Below, piece after piece: positions 9,786 through 17,033 of a stretch of 64,000 nucleotides of DNA. This DNA comes from Lewinellaceae bacterium (GTDB lineage Bacteria; Bacteroidota; Bacteroidia; Chitinophagales; Saprospiraceae), in NCBI GenBank assembly GCA_020636405.1, contig JACJXW010000004.1:1798001-1862000 (forward strand), read 5' to 3'. A program made the translations under genes and the position numbers. Positions within the stretch are counted from its first letter, which is position 1. Each line of letters begins with the position of its first letter. The notes beneath the pieces were generated by a model that did no database searches, was not told the DNA's origin, and saw only the letters and a program-made list of their open reading frames with translations.

Positions 9786-9866
9786 ATGAGGTTCGACGTT
9801 CGATGTGCAATTTTGCCCCTTGAGCTAACGCAAATCGCAAATCGCAAATCAAAAATCAAACATCAT
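9786..9866. repeat. Heptamer-built imperfect inverted repeat between ureidopropionase and preT genes
   Basis: The right arm (9829-9866) is a run of 7-nt words (CGCAAAT three times, then CAAAAAT, CAAACAT). The left arm (9786-9815) is its imperfect reverse complement, matching at about 22 of 29 positions. The transcript could form a long imperfect hairpin. The right arm shares AAAATCAAACATCATA with the array at 62060-63100. Confidence 0.7.
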
Positions 9867-9869
9867 AGA

Positions 9870-10736
9870 TCACAGCTCCGTCAGCCGCCCGTAAGTCTCC
9901 GGCCGGCGGTCGCGGAAGAACTGCCAGGTAGCGCGCACCTCTTCGATCATGTCGAGGTCAAATTCGGCGACCAACAGTTCGTCCTGGTCTTCGGAGGCCT
10001 GGGCGAATATCTGCCCGCGCGGGTCTACGAAGTAAGACGAGCCGTAGAAGCGGCCGATATTCCAGGGCGCTTCCGTACCTACCCGGTTGATGCAGCCCAT
10101 GAAGTACCCGTTGGCGGCGGCATGGGCCGGCTGCTCGAGCTTCCACAGGTATTGCGACAGGCCGGCCACCGTGGCGGAGGGGTTGTAGACGATCTCCGCC
10201 CCGTTGAGGCCCAGGATGCGCGCCCCGTCCGGGAAGTGGCGGTCGTAACAGATGTAGACGCCCACCTTGGCGTAGCGGGTCTCGAAGACCGGATACCCCA
10301 GGTTGCCGGGTTTGAAAAAGAATTTCTCCCAGAAGCCCGAGGTATGGGGGATATGATTTTTACGGTATTTTCCCAGATAGGTTCCGTCCGCATCGATCAC
10401 GGCGGCGGTATTGTAGAGCACGCCCGGTTGTTCCTTCTCGAAGATGGGCACGATCATGACCATCTGGTACTTTTTGGCGTACTCGGCCATGCGTTCTACC
10501 GTAGGGCCAGGTATGGACTCCGCCGAGGCGTACCAGTTGGCGTCCTGCCCCGGGCAGAAGTAGGGCGTGTTGAAGATCTCCTGCAGGCAGAGGATCTGCA
10601 CCCCCTTTTTGCCGGCCTCTTCGATAAACGGAATGTGCTTCTGCACCATGGCTTCTTTGATCTCCTCGATCGTCCCTTGGCCCTCGGTCTTGGCGAGGCT
10701 CATCTGGATCAGTCCTGATTTGATTTTTCTCGGCAT
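9870..10736 (-). CDS. Beta-ureidopropionase (N-carbamoyl-beta-alanine amidohydrolase), nitrilase superfamily
   Basis: 288 residues. The nitrilase catalytic triad is visible: Glu53 in CLQEIF, Lys126 in GKYRKNHIP and Cys163 in YICYDRHFPDG. It hydrolyses N-carbamoyl-beta-alanine or N-carbamoyl-beta-aminoisobutyrate to the beta-amino acid, CO2 and ammonia, the third step of reductive pyrimidine breakdown. Its place between preT and the dihydropyrimidinase gene supports this specificity over related amidohydrolases such as N-carbamoylputrescine amidase, which it also resembles. Cytoplasmic; no signal peptide. Confidence 0.9.
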   Translation of the reverse strand: MPRKIKSGLIQMSLAKTEGQGTIEEIKEAMVQKHIPFIEEAGKKGVQILCLQEIFNTPYFCPGQDANWYASAESIPGPTVERMAEYAKKYQMVMIVPIFEKEQPGVLYNTAAVIDADGTYLGKYRKNHIPHTSGFWEKFFFKPGNLGYPVFETRYAKVGVYICYDRHFPDGARILGLNGAEIVYNPSATVAGLSQYLWKLEQPAHAAANGYFMGCINRVGTEAPWNIGRFYGSSYFVDPRGQIFAQASEDQDELLVAEFDLDMIEEVRATWQFFRDRRPETYGRLTEL

Positions 10737-10756
10737 GGAAATTGAATGAGTGATTG

Positions 10757-10886
10757 CCCGCCTTCGCCATCGACTTCGCTTTTAGGCTTCGTCGGTCATA
10801 GAAGGCTGCGGCGGGTAAAAATGAATGAATGAGTGAATGAATGAGCCCCTACAACACACCCGGATACACGAATACACGAATACCAG
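10757..10886. repeat. Hairpin plus AATG-type and ATACACGA microsatellites upstream of ureidopropionase gene
   Basis: CCCGCC (10757-10762) pairs with GGCGGG (10810-10815) around a TTCG-rich loop. A tract of AATG/AGTG words follows (10820-10845), then two to three copies of ATACACGA (10862-10883). The tract fills nearly all of the spacer between two genes of the pyrimidine cluster. Confidence 0.6.
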
Positions 10887-10890
10887 CCCC

Positions 10891-12273
10891 CTAAACCACC
10901 TTCGACGCCTTCCCCCTCCTCACAAACTGCCCGTATCCTTTCTTTATCTTCACCTCCCCCTTATCGATCGCCACTTCGCCCCTCAGGATCACCGTTTCGC
11001 ATTTTCCCTTTACCTTCCAGCCCTCGTAGGCGGAATAGTCTACGTTCATGTGGTGGTTTTTTGCCGAAAGTTCGTGCTGCTTTTCCGGGTCGAAGATCAC
11101 CAGGTCGGCATCGGAGCCTATGGCGATGCAGCCTTTTTTCGGGTACATGCCGAAGATCTTGGCGGGGTTGGTGGAGGTTACTTCCACATATTTATTGGGG
11201 CTTATTCTTCCTTTCTCCACCCCTTCCGACCAGAGCAGTTCCATACGATGCTCGATAGCGGGGTGCCCGTTGGGGATCTTGGAAAAATCATCTTTGCCCA
11301 TCATCTTCTGTTCCCAATGGAAAGGACAGTGGTCGGTGGCCACGATCTGGACCAGGCCCTGGTTCAGGCCGGCCCACAGGGCTTCCTGGTCTTTTTTCTG
11401 GCGCAGGGGCGGGCTCATCACCCATTTGGCGCCTTCGGGGTTCTTTTCGTAGAGGGAAGCATCCAACAGCAAATATTGGATACAGGTTTCGACAAATACT
11501 TTTTGGTTGCGATAGGTGGCTTCCCGTACCTGGTTGAGCGCGCCCTCACAGGTAAGGTGCACGATGTAGGCAGGCACGCCGGTATAGTCGGCCATATCTA
11601 CAAAACGCCCGGAAGCTTCCGCTTCGGTGACCTCCGGCTGGGAAAGGTAATGGTACAGGGGCGAAAGCTTGCCCTCTGCCCGGTGTTTGGCGATCAGGCT
11701 ATCGATCATGTCGCCGTTGGTAGCGTGTACGGTCACCATACCGCCTCGCTCTTTCACCTCCTGCATCAGCCTTACCATCTGGCCGTCGTCGATCATCAAT
11801 GCGCCCTTGTAGGCCATAAAGGTCTTAAAGGAGGTGATGCCCTCTTTTTCGATCAGCTGCCCTACTTCCTGGCGGGTGTTTTCATTGAAATCGGTGACTG
11901 CCATGTGGAAGGAATAGTCGCCGTAGCAGTTGCCGGTGGAACGGCCTTGCCAGGCCTCCAGGGCGTGGTAGAGCGGTTTGCCCTGCGTTTGTAATACAAA
12001 ATCAATAACCATGGTTGTACCGCCGTGCAGGGCAGCCAGGGTGCCGGTCGCGTAACTGTCGCTGGAAAAGGTGCCCATGAAGGGCATATCCAGGTGCACG
12101 TGCGGGTCAATGCCCCCGGGGAAGACGATCTTATCCGAAGCGTCGATGGTTTGGTCGGCAGGGACATTAAGGCCCTTACCTATGGCCTGGATGTGTTCTC
12201 CTTCAATGTAAATGTCGGCCTGGTAATCGTCCGAAGCGGTGATGATCCGTGCGTTTTTGATGAGAATGGACAT
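10891..12273 (-). CDS. Dihydropyrimidinase (D-hydantoinase)
   Basis: 460 residues, normal for the family. The metal ligands match the classic numbering: His58 and His60 in DPHVHLD, carboxylated Lys150 in SFKTFMAYKG, His183 in TVHATNGD, His239 in YIVHLTCEGAL and Asp314 in ATDHCPF. It hydrolyses dihydrouracil and dihydrothymine to N-carbamoyl-beta-amino acids, step two of the pathway, in the cytoplasm with a binuclear zinc centre. The neighbouring preTA and ureidopropionase genes favour this role over allantoinase. Confidence 0.95.
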   Translation of the reverse strand: MSILIKNARIITASDDYQADIYIEGEHIQAIGKGLNVPADQTIDASDKIVFPGGIDPHVHLDMPFMGTFSSDSYATGTLAALHGGTTMVIDFVLQTQGKPLYHALEAWQGRSTGNCYGDYSFHMAVTDFNENTRQEVGQLIEKEGITSFKTFMAYKGALMIDDGQMVRLMQEVKERGGMVTVHATNGDMIDSLIAKHRAEGKLSPLYHYLSQPEVTEAEASGRFVDMADYTGVPAYIVHLTCEGALNQVREATYRNQKVFVETCIQYLLLDASLYEKNPEGAKWVMSPPLRQKKDQEALWAGLNQGLVQIVATDHCPFHWEQKMMGKDDFSKIPNGHPAIEHRMELLWSEGVEKGRISPNKYVEVTSTNPAKIFGMYPKKGCIAIGSDADLVIFDPEKQHELSAKNHHMNVDYSAYEGWKVKGKCETVILRGEVAIDKGEVKIKKGYGQFVRRGKASKVV

Positions 12274-12414
12274 AGATTTGATCTCTTGGTATTAAGTGTT
12301 GCTGAGCTGAGTTCGTCTAAATTTAGTTGAAAATTTATAAAACTGCTAATGAGCATCCCAGATTTCTCCGTTGCCTGTGCCTGTACCCTGGATCGTGTAT
12401 TAAATGGGCCCAGG

Positions 12415-13878
12415 CTATTTTTTCAACTGCATCAATACCCAGTAAAGCCCAAAGGATAAGAAAAAGGTCACAAACCAGGCGTAGGAATACAGATCCATCC
12501 AGAACCCGCCTATACTATCTGCCGGGATCACATACACAGTGGCCAGAAAACCGGGCAGTACCGGAAGAAGGCTGGCCCCGAAAGCGATCCACGCCCTTTG
12601 GTTCCACCCCTTGTAAATGCCGCCCAGCTTGAACAGCTGCACCAGGTCGAGTTCTGTCTTGCGGATGATGTAGTAATCGCAGATCATCACCCCGGCCAGG
12701 GCGCCCAGCAAGGCCGAGTAGGCGATCAGCCAGACGAAGATGTACCCGTGGGGGTCGGCCAGCAACTTCCAGGGGAAGATCAGGATGCCGATGATCCCCG
12801 TGATGTATCCGCCCATTCTAAAACTGATCTTGCTGGGCATGATGTTGGCAATGCTGTTGGCAGGCGCCACCACATTGGCCGCAATATTGGTGGACAAGGT
12901 AGCGATCGTCAGCCCGATCATGGATAGTGCCACCACGAGAGGGGATTCGAACTTTCCCAGTAGTACCACCGGGTCCCAGATCGGTTCTCCGAAAATGATC
13001 ACCGTTGCACTTGTCACCGCAATTCCAATGAATGAAAACAACACCATGGTGCCGGGAAGGCCGATGGCCTGCCCCCAGATCTGGTCTTTCTGCGTTTTGG
13101 CGTAGCGGGTGAAATCGGGGATGTTCAGGCTAAGCGTGGCCCAGAAGCCGACCATGGCGGTAAGGCCGGGCCAGAAGATCTTCCAGAACTGGACATCTGC
13201 ATCTTTGGCCAACAGGTAGGAAGCGTCCAGTATCTCACCCATAGACCCCACTCTGAACCACGCCCAGAGCAACAGGCTGATGCCGATCAGCAGCAGAAAG
13301 GGCGCCGCCCAGTTTTCCAGTTCCTTTATGGATTCGATGCCCCGGTAAATGATCCACATGTTCATCAGCCAGAATAAAAGGAAACAGAACAGCTGCCCCA
13401 GGTTGAGGCCGATGAAGTCGCCCAGGTAGAGGCTGCCGGCCAAGCCTGGCCAGACGATGAGCAGCAACTGATAAATGGCCGCCCCCCCGATCCAGGTTTG
13501 AATGCCGAACCAGCCGCAGGCGACCAGCCCCCGGAGCAAAGCCGCCAGTACGGCCCCGTCTACCCCGAAATTGAGGCGCAGGAATACAGGCAGGGGAATG
13601 CCGTACTTGGTGCCCACATGGGCGTTGAGGATCATAGGGATGAGCACGATGATGTTGCCCAGCAGTATGGTCAGCAGCGCCTGCCACCAGTTCATACCCT
13701 GGTCGATCAGGCTGCTGGCCAGCATGTAGGTGGGGATGCATACCGCCATGCCTACCCAGATGGCTGCTATGTTCCAGCGGTTCCAGGTGCGTTCCGCCTT
13801 TGGTACAGGAGCGAAGTCCTCACTGTATAAAGGGGAGGAGCTCACATCTTCGGTGAGCTCGACGATCTCTTCTTTCAT
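12415..13878 (-). CDS. NCS1 family nucleobase:cation symporter
   Basis: 487 residues with about 12 hydrophobic helices. NCS1 features include WNRWNIAAIWVGMAVCIPTYMLA near residues 33-55, GIQTWIGG in helix 3, LNIPDFTRYAKTQKDQ in the middle and a C-terminal ICDYYIIRKTELD. The family imports uracil, hydantoins, allantoin or cytosine with Na+ or H+. Its location beside the dihydropyrimidinase gene points to uracil/thymine or dihydropyrimidine uptake across the inner membrane. No signal peptide is needed. Confidence 0.9.
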   Translation of the reverse strand: MKEEIVELTEDVSSSPLYSEDFAPVPKAERTWNRWNIAAIWVGMAVCIPTYMLASSLIDQGMNWWQALLTILLGNIIVLIPMILNAHVGTKYGIPLPVFLRLNFGVDGAVLAALLRGLVACGWFGIQTWIGGAAIYQLLLIVWPGLAGSLYLGDFIGLNLGQLFCFLLFWLMNMWIIYRGIESIKELENWAAPFLLLIGISLLLWAWFRVGSMGEILDASYLLAKDADVQFWKIFWPGLTAMVGFWATLSLNIPDFTRYAKTQKDQIWGQAIGLPGTMVLFSFIGIAVTSATVIIFGEPIWDPVVLLGKFESPLVVALSMIGLTIATLSTNIAANVVAPANSIANIMPSKISFRMGGYITGIIGILIFPWKLLADPHGYIFVWLIAYSALLGALAGVMICDYYIIRKTELDLVQLFKLGGIYKGWNQRAWIAFGASLLPVLPGFLATVYVIPADSIGGFWMDLYSYAWFVTFFLSFGLYWVLMQLKK

Positions 13879-13880
13879 AG

Positions 13881-13980
13881 TGGGTTAGTTGGTTCGTTTA
13901 TCAGGTTGATTAGGTAATGGGGGCGCCTCGGAGCAGCAAGCAGATGGTAATCCTAATCAACCCAATCAAGCAATAACTCA
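13881..13980. repeat. Imperfect inverted repeat in spacer between aminotransferase and permease genes
   Basis: GGTTGATTAGG (13904-13914) and CCTAATCAACC (13952-13962) are perfect inverted copies inside longer, loosely repetitive arms made of TTG/GATT words. The element fills the 99-base spacer, like the elements in neighbouring spacers. Confidence 0.6.
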
Positions 13981-15300
13981 ATCAACACCAACCTGCGTAA
14001 GAGCCCGCCCCATCAACTCCAGCGCTTCTTCCACATCTTCAATGGAAGCGGTCATGGGGGGAGCGATGCGGATGACGTTGCCGTAGAGGCCGCCCTTACC
14101 GATGAGCAGGCCTTCATTTCTGCAGAGCTCCATGAAGTGGCTGGTGGCCTTTGGGGCCGGTTCCTTACTTTTTCTATCCCTGACGAATTCCAGGCCCTGC
14201 ATCAGCCCCATTCCTCTGACATCCCCGATAAAGGCATGTTTTTCCATCAGGCGTTCCAGCCCTGTCCGTAGTACTTTACCCACCCGGGCGACATGCTGCG
14301 GGCCAGCCTCCTTTTCCAACACCTCCATGGTAGCCAGAGAGGCTGCACAGGCCACCGGGTTGCCGCCAAAGGTGCTGATGGTCAGTCCGGCGCCGGTGGT
14401 GCTGGCGGCTATATCCGGCCTTGTCATCGTGTTACCTAGTGGGAAACCGTTGGCGATGCCCTTGGCCATGGTCATGATGTCAGGTTCAACCTCCCAATGT
14501 TCGATGCCGAACCATTTTCCGCCGGTGCGCCCAAAGCCCGTTTGTACCTCGTCGCTAATGAACAGTCCGCCAAAGTGCCGGATGATCTCCGCGACGATCT
14601 TAAAGTATTCAGGCGGAGGCGTTATGAAGCCGCCTACCCCCTGAATGGGCTCGGCCAGGAAGGCGGCGATCCTGCCGGAAGTGGTCGTTCGGATGACGTC
14701 TTCCACGTCGTGGGCGCAGGCCATCCCGCAGGAAGGATACTGAAGTTTGAGCGGACAGCGATAGCAATAGGGGTTAATGGCGTGTTTGATTCCGAGAATA
14801 TGCGTTCCTCCGATCCGCCAGGGGGAGTGGCCGGTGAGGCTCATACCCATGGCGGACCGGCCGCTGTAGCCATGCCGCAGTGCGATGATCTCCTGGTTGC
14901 CGGTATGTGTCCGTGCCAGCATCACGGCGGTCTCATCGGCATCTGTACCCGAAGTGGTAAAATAAGACAACTGTATCCTGCCCGGGGCCAGGTGGGCCAT
15001 CTTTTCCGCCAGGTTGACATGGGCCTCGTTGGGGTATAGGGTGGAGGAGTGGATGAGCTTTCCGGCCTGCTCCTGTACAGCCTGTGTTACCTCCGGCCGG
15101 TTGTGCCCGACGCTGGTGGTCAGGATGCCTCCGAAGAAATCCAGGTATTTCCGGCCCTCTACATCCCATACGTACAGGCCTTCCCCCCGTTCCAGAGGAA
15201 GCGGCTCGGTGTAGTACAAGAGGTGGTTGGGAAACAGATATTTCTTCTGCTTGTCGAGGATCTCCGCTTTTTTGGTGGTCGTTATTTTTCCGGTTTCCAT
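13978..15300 (-). CDS. Class III PLP aminotransferase, probable beta-alanine/3-aminoisobutyrate transaminase (AGXT2-like)
   Basis: 440 residues from the ATG at 15300. The frame stays open to 15441, but that extension is translated microsatellite, so the internal start is preferred. PLP lysine is Lys280 in TMAKGIANGFPLG; the Asp-Glu pair is at 250-251 (FISDEVQTGFGRTG). A four-Cys patch, CYRC and CGMAC at about 179-195, is shared with alanine-glyoxylate aminotransferase 2 types. In this cluster it most likely converts beta-alanine and beta-aminoisobutyrate to malonate semialdehyde and methylmalonate semialdehyde, using pyruvate, glyoxylate or 2-oxoglutarate as acceptor. The acceptor cannot be read from sequence. 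Confidence 0.88.
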   Translation of the reverse strand: METGKITTTKKAEILDKQKKYLFPNHLLYYTEPLPLERGEGLYVWDVEGRKYLDFFGGILTTSVGHNRPEVTQAVQEQAGKLIHSSTLYPNEAHVNLAEKMAHLAPGRIQLSYFTTSGTDADETAVMLARTHTGNQEIIALRHGYSGRSAMGMSLTGHSPWRIGGTHILGIKHAINPYCYRCPLKLQYPSCGMACAHDVEDVIRTTTSGRIAAFLAEPIQGVGGFITPPPEYFKIVAEIIRHFGGLFISDEVQTGFGRTGGKWFGIEHWEVEPDIMTMAKGIANGFPLGNTMTRPDIAASTTGAGLTISTFGGNPVACAASLATMEVLEKEAGPQHVARVGKVLRTGLERLMEKHAFIGDVRGMGLMQGLEFVRDRKSKEPAPKATSHFMELCRNEGLLIGKGGLYGNVIRIAPPMTASIEDVEEALELMGRALTQVGVD

Positions 15301-15302
15301 GG

Positions 15303-15447
15303 GTGGATGAATGAATGAGTGAATGAATGAGTGAATGATTGGCCCGGGCGTGGACAATCTCCGAATCCCAAGTCCCAAGTCCCAAGTCCCGAATCCCGAA
15401 TCCACGAATCCCGAATCCCGAATCCCGAGTCCCGAGTCCACGAATCA
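15303..15447. repeat. Microsatellite-like spacer: AATG/AGTG words then CCCGAAT heptamers
   Basis: 15304-15340 is a run of GAATGAATGAGT-type 12-mers. After a GC-rich centre, 15361-15447 is about twelve degenerate 7-nt words (CCCAAGT, CCCGAAT, CCACGAAT, CCCGAGT). The tract occupies the whole spacer between two pathway genes and accounts for the spurious upstream extension of the aminotransferase frame. Confidence 0.85.
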
Positions 15448-15452
15448 ACGAA

Positions 15453-16925
15453 CTACGTCGTCCAGTCCGTCCAGGCTTCCGGATTCCACTTGGTTGTGGT
15501 CTTCTTCAGCTGGGTCCAGAAAGGAATGGAGCTTTTGCCGGTGATGTCGCCCACGCCGAAGCGCGATTCATTCCAACCGCCGAAGGGGAAAGGTTCCCGG
15601 GGTACCGGTACGCCGATGTTGACGCCTACCATACCGGCGCTGACCCTATCGGCCACATACTGCGCCATGCCGCCGTTCTCGGTAAATACGGAGGAGGCGT
15701 TGCCGTAATTGGAGCTGTTCTCAATGCGGATGGCTTCGTCGATATTATCGGTGCGCAGGATGGCCAGCACCGGCCCGAAGACCTCTTCTTTGGCGATGTT
15801 CATTTCCGGCTTTACGTAGTCGATGACCGTGGGGCCTACATAAAAACCGCCTTCCTTGCCCGGCACGGTGGCGTTGCGGCCATCCACCAAGACTTTGGCG
15901 CCGGCGGCTTCGGCTTCGGTAATGTAGCGTTCAATGCGTTCTTTGGCTTCCCGGCTGATGACCGAGCCCAGGTTCTTTCCGGGTACGATCTTGCGGGCCT
16001 CCTCGCAGATCTTCTGTATGATGTGGCCCGTTTTGCCTACAGCAACCATGGCGGAAGCTGCCATGCAGCGTTGTCCGGCGCAGCCCGACATGGAGGCGGC
16101 GATATTGGCAGCCGACATTTCCACGTTGGCGTCCGGCAGTACGATGAGGTGGTTCTTGGCGCCGCCCAGGCACAGGGCGCGCTTTAGGTTGGAGGTAGCC
16201 CGCTGGTATACGATCTTTGCCACCCGGGTGGAGCCGACAAAAGTAACGGCCTGTATTCCAGGATGGTCGCAGATGGCTTCCACGATGTCCTTATCTCCGT
16301 TCACGATGTTGAAAACGCCGTCCGGCAGGCCGGCCTCCTTCAGTAGCCCGGCGATCTTTTGGGCACTGAGCGGCACCATTTCCGAAGGCTTCAGGATCAT
16401 ACAGTTTCCCAGGCACAGGGCGTTGGGGATCGTCCACAGCGGCACCATGAAGGGAAAATTGAAGGGGGTGATCGAAGCCACTACACCCATAGGAATGTGG
16501 GAGGTCCGGCACTCCACTCCTTTGCTCACCTCCTGTACTTCATCGCTGATGATCTGGGGCAGGGAGCAGGCAAATTCCGATAGCTCAATACCCTTGAGCA
16601 CTTCCGCTTCCGCTTCTTCCAGTGTTTTGCCATTTTCGGTGCGTACTAGCTCTGCCAGTTCGCTCTTGTGAATTTCCAGAAGGGCCCGAAAGCGGAAGAA
16701 AACCTGAACTCTTTCTTTGATGGTGAGGGCCGACCACTCACCAAGAGCCCGGTGGGCGGCGGCTACGGCCTTGTCGAGCGCTTCTCTGTCGGATAAGGTT
16801 ACCGAAGAGATGGTGCTGCCGTCCAGCGGGCTAATGACCGGCATGGAACGGGAACCGTTATTCTGGTATTCGCCGGCGATGTAGTTTCTGGCTTCGGGAT
16901 GGGAAAGCGTTGGTATGCTCATCAT
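15453..16925 (-). CDS. mmsA: CoA-acylating methylmalonate-semialdehyde / malonate-semialdehyde dehydrogenase
   Basis: 490 residues of the aldehyde dehydrogenase superfamily, MMSDH branch. Visible are FNFPFMVPLWTIPNAL (about 155-170), the Rossmann segment VTFVGSTRVAKIVY and the catalytic Cys287 in GQRCMAASAMV. It oxidises methylmalonate semialdehyde to propionyl-CoA and malonate semialdehyde to acetyl-CoA, with NAD and CoA and release of CO2. It finishes thymine and uracil breakdown and also serves valine degradation. It is the first gene of the pyrimidine cluster and lies 108 bases after a branched-chain-type E1 gene, which fits both roles. Confidence 0.93.
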   Translation of the reverse strand: MMSIPTLSHPEARNYIAGEYQNNGSRSMPVISPLDGSTISSVTLSDREALDKAVAAAHRALGEWSALTIKERVQVFFRFRALLEIHKSELAELVRTENGKTLEEAEAEVLKGIELSEFACSLPQIISDEVQEVSKGVECRTSHIPMGVVASITPFNFPFMVPLWTIPNALCLGNCMILKPSEMVPLSAQKIAGLLKEAGLPDGVFNIVNGDKDIVEAICDHPGIQAVTFVGSTRVAKIVYQRATSNLKRALCLGGAKNHLIVLPDANVEMSAANIAASMSGCAGQRCMAASAMVAVGKTGHIIQKICEEARKIVPGKNLGSVISREAKERIERYITEAEAAGAKVLVDGRNATVPGKEGGFYVGPTVIDYVKPEMNIAKEEVFGPVLAILRTDNIDEAIRIENSSNYGNASSVFTENGGMAQYVADRVSAGMVGVNIGVPVPREPFPFGGWNESRFGVGDITGKSSIPFWTQLKKTTTKWNPEAWTDWTT

Positions 16926-17033
16926 TCAGTGGTTTTAGTTTGGTAGGGAACCACTAAATATAAGTGCTTTAGGCCAATGAAGCAATTGGCAGGGTAAGAA
17001 AGGGGCCTACAAGTTTTTTCATTTGCCGCCATT

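Noticed and set aside
15301..15441. N-terminal extension of the aminotransferase
   Set aside because: The extra 47 codons translate simple-sequence repeats; the ATG at 15300 gives the family's normal start.
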